From JALRAP01 sp046302815 (GTDB lineage: Bacteria > Bacteroidota > Bacteroidia > AKYH767-A > OLB10), in the NCBI GenBank assembly GCA_046302815.1, contig JBKCHO010000055.1:23375-87374 (forward strand): 64,000 bases of DNA. Reading direction: 5' to 3'. Shown here in pieces: positions 59,060 to 64,000 of this stretch. The stretch's first letter is position 1. Each line of letters starts with the position of its first letter. The translations under genes were made by a program, and so were the position numbers. Under the pieces are notes generated by a model. It was not told the DNA's origin. It worked only from the letters and a program-made list of their open reading frames with translations, and ran no database searches.

Positions 59060-61633
59060 CTATCTATCTGATGGGGAATAGCTTTTGAATGATAGACTTT
59101 CACAACCCAGCTTATTTTCGGTACTTACCATGATCGTTCGGGGGATTCCCGGTGTGAGATGGAAATAATTTTCTGAAAATCGGACATTGGGTTTATCGGT
59201 GGAAATATGAAGACCGTACGCAAATTGATCGGTAGATATTTCAATGCTTGATGTCTGTTCTGCTTCTGAATATTCCACAAGCCTACAATTAATTTGAGGT
59301 TTTTTAAGCTTCAAATCCTTTGGCAAAGTCAGAAATTCAAAAGATTCATATTTCACGGTTCCGACAGAACTGACCTCCGTCCTAAAAACCAGATCGCCTT
59401 TTTCGTACCCACTTGCCATTCCACTCCATGGTATCGCAATCGCTTTTTCGGATAAAAGCCCATTCGATTCCATTGTAGTAGCGCCATTAGAAATAACCTT
59501 CCCTGATAAATCCATGCATGTCCAAGCAACCATAACCTCCATGGCTTTGCCTGTTGAATTTTGAATCGAAATATGAACCGTATCGTTTTTAAATTCGGTT
59601 ATTCCTATGAGTGGTGCGAACAACCTTTTCAATGCGTAGTGAGCGGCCTTCCAGTCGCCATTGGCTTCGATGGTACTCCATGATGCGCCATCCCAAACAT
59701 CATTTAGCTGCCAATAAAGGGAGCCCATGCATCGACCAGCATTAAGCCTGTGGCTACCGATAGCCATAGACATTGCCTCCGCTTGGTGTATCTGCGACAA
59801 ATACGAAAGCTCGCGAATGGAGCTTAACGACCCGTAACGATCTTCTATGTATCGAACCAATAAGCGATTGCCTTTGTAGCTTTTTTGTCTTGAATTTATG
59901 AACTCCCCCTCCCATTCAGGATCCACATTTCCGTTTGCGGCCAAGAGTTTTTCATAGGAAGGCAAGGATTGCATTCCGAACTCAGCCATAAATCGAGGAA
60001 TATTCACTTTGAAAGAATCTATAGCTTCTTCACCGTGCCAAACACCCCAATAGTGCATGTTCAAATGATTGAAATTTTCCCGCTTCCCCCAATTACTCAA
60101 TGGAGACGAGTGGATGTAGGGTTTGCCCGGATCGAGTTCCATTAAAACAGTTGGGATGCGATCTTGAAAAAGTTTTACATATCCGTTTCTAATTCGTGTA
60201 GAATCTTCGCTTGAAATACCGTATTGCTTTTGCCATCCCCAGTTTTTCCAAGCCACATCAGACTCATTGTTGCCGCACCACAAAACCAAACAAGGGTGGT
60301 TGCGTAAACGCTTGACTTGTTGAGTTACTTCCTCTTGAACATTGTCGATAAAATCCTTTTCAATTGGGTACATAGCACATGCGAACATAAAATCCTGCCA
60401 AACCATGATTCCAAGTGAATCGCATATTTCGTAAAATCGATCATCCTCATAAATGCCTCCACCCCATACTCTAAGCATGTTCATGCCCACTGAAGCTGCA
60501 TCCTTCAAAAGTTGGATGCGCTTTCCATCCGGCTCGGTACCGGGGAACAATCCCTGGGGAACATAATTGGCTCCTTGAGCGAAAATCTTTTTGCCGTTAA
60601 TCAGGAAGTAAAATGAAGTTCCGACACTATCCTTTTCCATGACAAGCTCCGTTGTTCGAATACCAGTTCGCACCAAAGCAGAATCAACCAGGTAACCATC
60701 TGCGAAAGCATGAACTATGATATCGTACAGGTGCTGCTCACCATGGCCGTTAGGCCACCACTGTCGAGGATTGGATATTTTGAATGGCACTTGCAACAAT
60801 GTATCATTGCCAGTTAGTGAAAATTGCCTGAATGAATCACCTACTTTCAAAACCAGGTTTTTTATGGGATGAGACGCTTGCATTTCAACAGTTGCATACA
60901 TCCACGCCATGTCGCTAGCTATTTCCTTGGTGGTAATATGTACTGAACGAATAGCTATGCCATCGTAGGCTTCCAAACGGACGGGCTTCCAAATCCCCAT
61001 GGAAAGACAACGGGGTGACCAATCCCAACCGAACTGATAAGGAGCCTTGCGGATGAACGGCGATACCATTGGCTGAACAGGATCGGAGGCGGGAAGGGTA
61101 TAAGCGGCACGGTTTCGATATTGAATTGCATAAGCCATTGGCGGATGCAACATCAAGTTTAATTTATTTTGGCCTGGTTTGACATGTTTCCTAATTGGAA
61201 TTCTCCACGACCTGAACATATTGTCGGTACGACCCAACAATGAATCATTCAAATATATTTCTCCGTGGGTATCGATTCCCTCAAACACCAAATCGACTGC
61301 TCGATATGACAAGAGCGAATCCGGGATTGACAACTGATATTCATAATTCCAGGATTGTGCTGACACAAAATCCAGGCTGCCTAAGCTGTCAACTCCAAGG
61401 TGTTTTTTCAATTGGGGGTCTGGAAAGTTTTTCCAAATATCCAACTGAACAAATCCAGGAACATTCGCTTTGTCGATTGAAATCTGATTTGTTGTGTCAT
61501 CCGTCACATTCGTTAATCGCCAATTGGATGCGGGTGTAATTTCCAAAACCGGCTTGATGAAATTCGGTTGGCAGGCCGATAAAAAAGCCATGAAAAAAAG
61601 AGGATATGAAATCCTATAAATTAGATGCCACAT
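59060..61633 (-). CDS. Beta-mannosidase-like GH2 glycosidase lipoprotein
   Basis: 857 residues from ATG 61633. Signal MWHLIYRISYPLFFMAFLSAC with lipobox LSAC, so it is envelope-anchored. GH2 layout: sugar-binding beta domain at about 40-190 (WNYEYQLSIPD), immunoglobulin-like domain at about 200-300, then TIM barrel with the acid/base in LVLWCGNNESDVAWKNW and the nucleophile Glu in IPRFMAEFGMQS. RVWGGGIYEDDRFYE is typical of beta-mannosidases. Start overlaps the cutC end by 20 nt; the longest frame to 61804 runs through cutC and is rejected. Acts with GH20 on N-glycan-like or mannan substrates (inference). Confidence 0.9.
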   Translation of the reverse strand: MWHLIYRISYPLFFMAFLSACQPNFIKPVLEITPASNWRLTNVTDDTTNQISIDKANVPGFVQLDIWKNFPDPQLKKHLGVDSLGSLDFVSAQSWNYEYQLSIPDSLLSYRAVDLVFEGIDTHGEIYLNDSLLGRTDNMFRSWRIPIRKHVKPGQNKLNLMLHPPMAYAIQYRNRAAYTLPASDPVQPMVSPFIRKAPYQFGWDWSPRCLSMGIWKPVRLEAYDGIAIRSVHITTKEIASDMAWMYATVEMQASHPIKNLVLKVGDSFRQFSLTGNDTLLQVPFKISNPRQWWPNGHGEQHLYDIIVHAFADGYLVDSALVRTGIRTTELVMEKDSVGTSFYFLINGKKIFAQGANYVPQGLFPGTEPDGKRIQLLKDAASVGMNMLRVWGGGIYEDDRFYEICDSLGIMVWQDFMFACAMYPIEKDFIDNVQEEVTQQVKRLRNHPCLVLWCGNNESDVAWKNWGWQKQYGISSEDSTRIRNGYVKLFQDRIPTVLMELDPGKPYIHSSPLSNWGKRENFNHLNMHYWGVWHGEEAIDSFKVNIPRFMAEFGMQSLPSYEKLLAANGNVDPEWEGEFINSRQKSYKGNRLLVRYIEDRYGSLSSIRELSYLSQIHQAEAMSMAIGSHRLNAGRCMGSLYWQLNDVWDGASWSTIEANGDWKAAHYALKRLFAPLIGITEFKNDTVHISIQNSTGKAMEVMVAWTCMDLSGKVISNGATTMESNGLLSEKAIAIPWSGMASGYEKGDLVFRTEVSSVGTVKYESFEFLTLPKDLKLKKPQINCRLVEYSEAEQTSSIEISTDQFAYGLHISTDKPNVRFSENYFHLTPGIPRTIMVSTENKLGCESLSFKSYSPSDR

Positions 61634-62351
61634 CCTTGATCGCATTGAATTTTTCAAAGTCGAACACCGCGATCTCATATTCATCTCGAGTAGATGAACC
61701 CATGGACTCCAACTCATGGTTCTGATACAACATCTTGCCGGGAGTTGGTTTTTGACAAGTGAAGTGAAGCGCTTTAATACCAGTTGAAGCAAGTCTTGAT
61801 GCATTGCCGGGATTTACTCCCGATCCGGCCATGATTTGCATCGATGGGTTTGCCCTTGATGCCAATTGGCGAATCACCTCTATACCATCTATGGCCTTGT
61901 GACGCCGACCAGATGTGAGCAACACATTGATACCTATTGACTGTAAATCATCCAATGCGCGGTAAGGATCGGCGGCCATGTCGAAAGCGCGATGAAAAAC
62001 AGTGGTCATCCCATTCGATTCATAAACCAAACGCTTACATCGCTCCACATCCACTTCACCATCGGATGTCAAGATACCAAACACCACTCCCTTTGCACCC
62101 ATCTTGGCAGCCAATCGAACATCTGCCAACATGGTCTCAAATTCGGATTCATCGTAATGAAAATCACCTGCGCGGGGACGAATCATAACATGAACGGGGA
62201 TATTGGTATGATAGCAAACTTGTTGAATTGTGCCTATGGATGGTGTTAGGCCTCCTTCACTGATGGCGGAGCACAACTCAAGTCTTGAAGCTCCGGCCTT
62301 GGCAGCATCCAGGCTCATGGGCACTCCTTCTGTACAAACTTCCAGAATCAT
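61614..62351 (-). CDS. cutC: CutC-family protein
   Basis: 245 residues, TIM-barrel protein of the CutC family. Marks: LEVCTEGVPMSLDAAKAGAS, LCSAISEGGLTPSIGTIQQV, MIRPRAGDFHYDESEFE and LTSGRRHKAIDGIEVI. Named for copper homeostasis, but a copper role is poorly supported for bacterial members and the real reaction is unknown. Here it lies between two glycosidase genes (1 nt after GH20, 20 nt overlap with GH2), which hints at a sugar-related role. Confidence 0.93.
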   Translation of the reverse strand: MILEVCTEGVPMSLDAAKAGASRLELCSAISEGGLTPSIGTIQQVCYHTNIPVHVMIRPRAGDFHYDESEFETMLADVRLAAKMGAKGVVFGILTSDGEVDVERCKRLVYESNGMTTVFHRAFDMAADPYRALDDLQSIGINVLLTSGRRHKAIDGIEVIRQLASRANPSMQIMAGSGVNPGNASRLASTGIKALHFTCQKPTPGKMLYQNHELESMGSSTRDEYEIAVFDFEKFNAIKDVASNL

Positions 62352-62352
62352 A

Positions 62353-64000
62353 TCACCTGGGTAAGGAATGATTAAACAACATGTTGATACCCTCCACGAC
62401 CATCAATTCCGCCTCGTCTATGGGCTTCTTGGCATTTTCGATGGTGAGATTACCTTGTTTGACCCACTCATCAGTGACGACTTGTCGGCGTTCCATGAAA
62501 TCCAAGCATTCGATTCCCAACTTGGAAACATTTCTTAATTGTTCCGACATCCGCACCCAATTTTCGAGTGCTGGAATACCTTTAGCAGAAGCGGTCAATG
62601 GATCATGATTATTAACCCAGCGCTGCAGCATTTCATTCAGTAATGGCTTGGCCGAAATATCTTTCTTCATGACCAATTGTTCGCAAAGCAATCGGAATTC
62701 CCGAGCTATATCAGCATCAGGAACTGCGATATCGGGCAATCGTGAAAATGGAAGATCAGTGCTGTATACAATCCCTTGAGAATGGCGTTTGTATTCCTTC
62801 AGGGGTTCAACGACCTCTACCAACCTTGACAGCGGATCCGTGTTTCCATTTCCAGTTAAACGCCTTAACATCATATCGCGGTTACGGATATGGGTCAAGC
62901 CAACCTCTTCCAAGCGTATGGAAATGACCTTTAATCTTTGATACATATCGAGCACATTGTTAACCGACTTATCAGACCAAAGTCTTTCGGCAATAGCGGC
63001 AGTGCGGGGCCAAATACGTGAATCTATGGTTTCAGGTGTGACCAGTTCGGCCCACATGGTAGCTTCTCCACCCAAGACCATTTTTTCCTCTTCGGCAGTA
63101 AGTCCCAATCCACTTGGTAACGGATCATTGGCATAATGTTGCCATGTGGGTTGGGAAAGATCGATGTAGTATCCATTGGAGAGGATGACTTTGTAACCCT
63201 TGGTGGCAGCATCCTTAAGTCCATCTTTACCGCGCCACGATTGAATAACCGCATCCTGTGGTAACCCCGGTTGCAATATCTCATCCCAGCCTATGGTTTT
63301 CTTGCCGTGCTTTTTAAGGATTGCAATTACCTTTTTGTTGAAATGGTTCTGCAATTCGTGGTTGTCTTTGATATCGTTTTTGCGCATGAACTCCTGGATG
63401 GCTGGGTTCTTATCCCACTGCTTGCCATTGTTTTCATCTCCTCCAATGTGCATAAATGGATCGGGAAAGAGCCGTGCCATTTCGCCTAGAAATTTGTTCA
63501 ATAGCTTGTATGTGGATTTTCGGGTTGGGTCTATTGTAGGGTCAAATACACCGAATTTCCTCTCAATGGCATGTGGCCCTGGCCCTGAGGATAACTCAGG
63601 ATGACCTGGCATCCAACTGCTGGCATGTCCTGGGATATCGAACTCGGGCACTACGCGGATTCCTCGATCTGATGCATAGGATATGATCTCTCGCATCTGC
63701 TCTTGTGTGTAGTAGAATCCATTTGATCCATATTGATGAAGTTTAGGAAACTCTTTGCTCTCAATGCGGAAACCTTGATCTTCTGTTAGATGTAGATGTA
63801 GCACATTCATCTTCATCATACACAAACCGTCTATATTCCGTTTGATGACTTCAACCGGGGACCAATGCCTGCACACATCTATCAGCAGTCCTCGCCAAGG
63901 AAAGCGAGGTGCGTCGATTATTTTAACTCCTGGAAGATAATAGCCGAGTTCATCGGAAGAGATGAGTTGAAGGAAAGTCTCCAACGCATACATCACTCCT
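62353..64000 (-). CDS. Beta-N-acetylhexosaminidase, GH20 (N-terminus outside the window)
   Basis: The gene enters from beyond 64000; 547 residues are visible. GH20 catalytic barrel: LIDVCRHWSPVEVIKRNIDG, VLHLHLTEDQGFRIESKEFP, VVPEFDIPGHASSW and FMHIGGDENNGKQWDKNP, where Asp-Glu is the catalytic pair working with the substrate N-acetyl group. The N-terminal GH20b domain and signal peptide are missing from the view. It removes terminal GlcNAc/GalNAc from glycans; first visible gene of the GH20-cutC-GH2 operon. Confidence 0.94.
   Translation of the reverse strand, partial: GVMYALETFLQLISSDELGYYLPGVKIIDAPRFPWRGLLIDVCRHWSPVEVIKRNIDGLCMMKMNVLHLHLTEDQGFRIESKEFPKLHQYGSNGFYYTQEQMREIISYASDRGIRVVPEFDIPGHASSWMPGHPELSSGPGPHAIERKFGVFDPTIDPTRKSTYKLLNKFLGEMARLFPDPFMHIGGDENNGKQWDKNPAIQEFMRKNDIKDNHELQNHFNKKVIAILKKHGKKTIGWDEILQPGLPQDAVIQSWRGKDGLKDAATKGYKVILSNGYYIDLSQPTWQHYANDPLPSGLGLTAEEEKMVLGGEATMWAELVTPETIDSRIWPRTAAIAERLWSDKSVNNVLDMYQRLKVISIRLEEVGLTHIRNRDMMLRRLTGNGNTDPLSRLVEVVEPLKEYKRHSQGIVYSTDLPFSRLPDIAVPDADIAREFRLLCEQLVMKKDISAKPLLNEMLQRWVNNHDPLTASAKGIPALENWVRMSEQLRNVSKLGIECLDFMERRQVVTDEWVKQGNLTIENAKKPIDEAELMVVEGINMLFNHSLPR

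Overview
The window looks like chromosomal DNA from a photoheterotrophic, probably aquatic member of the Bacteroidota, most likely close to Flavobacteriales. Grounds: four secreted proteins end in type IX secretion (T9SS) sorting domains; promoters carry the Bacteroidota -7 box TAnnTTTG; murF and alr are fused; a DAHP synthase is fused to chorismate mutase; purD is followed by DUF6341-like and DUF6427-like genes; and there is a proteorhodopsin. The species cannot be named from this sequence. I saw no rRNA, tRNA, CRISPR array, insertion sequence, prophage or integrase, so this is a core-genome segment.

Layout. 1-2650: end of a membrane protein, rfaE2, a lipoprotein and radA. 2668-6399: a TonB-linked outer-membrane receptor (minus) and a YbdK-type carboxylate-amine ligase. 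6402-19569: a secreted-protein island with a sugar-dehydrogenase-like protein, two large Asp-box/PKD proteins, an Ig-like adhesin-type protein, small lipoproteins and a DUF6150-like repeat protein. 19661-26714: queG, an acyltransferase, ruvB, a WD40 protein, a rhomboid protease, a small membrane protein and a DUF4139 (MuiA-like) protein. 26942-28721: proteorhodopsin followed by blh. 28860-46100: housekeeping genes (mce, lipB, PGI/PMI isomerase, M48 protease, DAHPS-CM, acyl-CoA carboxylase beta, purD, murF-alr, tdk, purQ). 46102-51628: an exbB-exbD-exbD-tonB operon with three accessory genes. 52076-58904: crtB-crtI-carotenoid oxygenase-DUF2141-TonB receptor operon. 59060-64000: a glycan-degradation operon with GH20 (cut by the window edge), cutC and a GH2 beta-mannosidase.

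The most interesting theme is light use. CrtB and CrtI supply lycopene (the cyclase must lie elsewhere). Blh and an RPE65/BCO-like carotenoid oxygenase are two unrelated enzymes that could each cleave beta-carotene to retinal, and the proteorhodopsin has every residue expected of a green-tuned proton pump, plus a glycine at the position that permits a carotenoid antenna. The carotenoid oxygenase overlaps crtI and is followed by a DUF2141 protein and a TonB receptor, next to the operon that energises TonB receptors. This suggests an apocarotenoid or retinoid exchange or processing module whose role has not, to my knowledge, been shown. Many start codons were moved from the longest open frame, using signal peptides, promoter boxes or stop/start overlaps; each such choice is explained in its entry.
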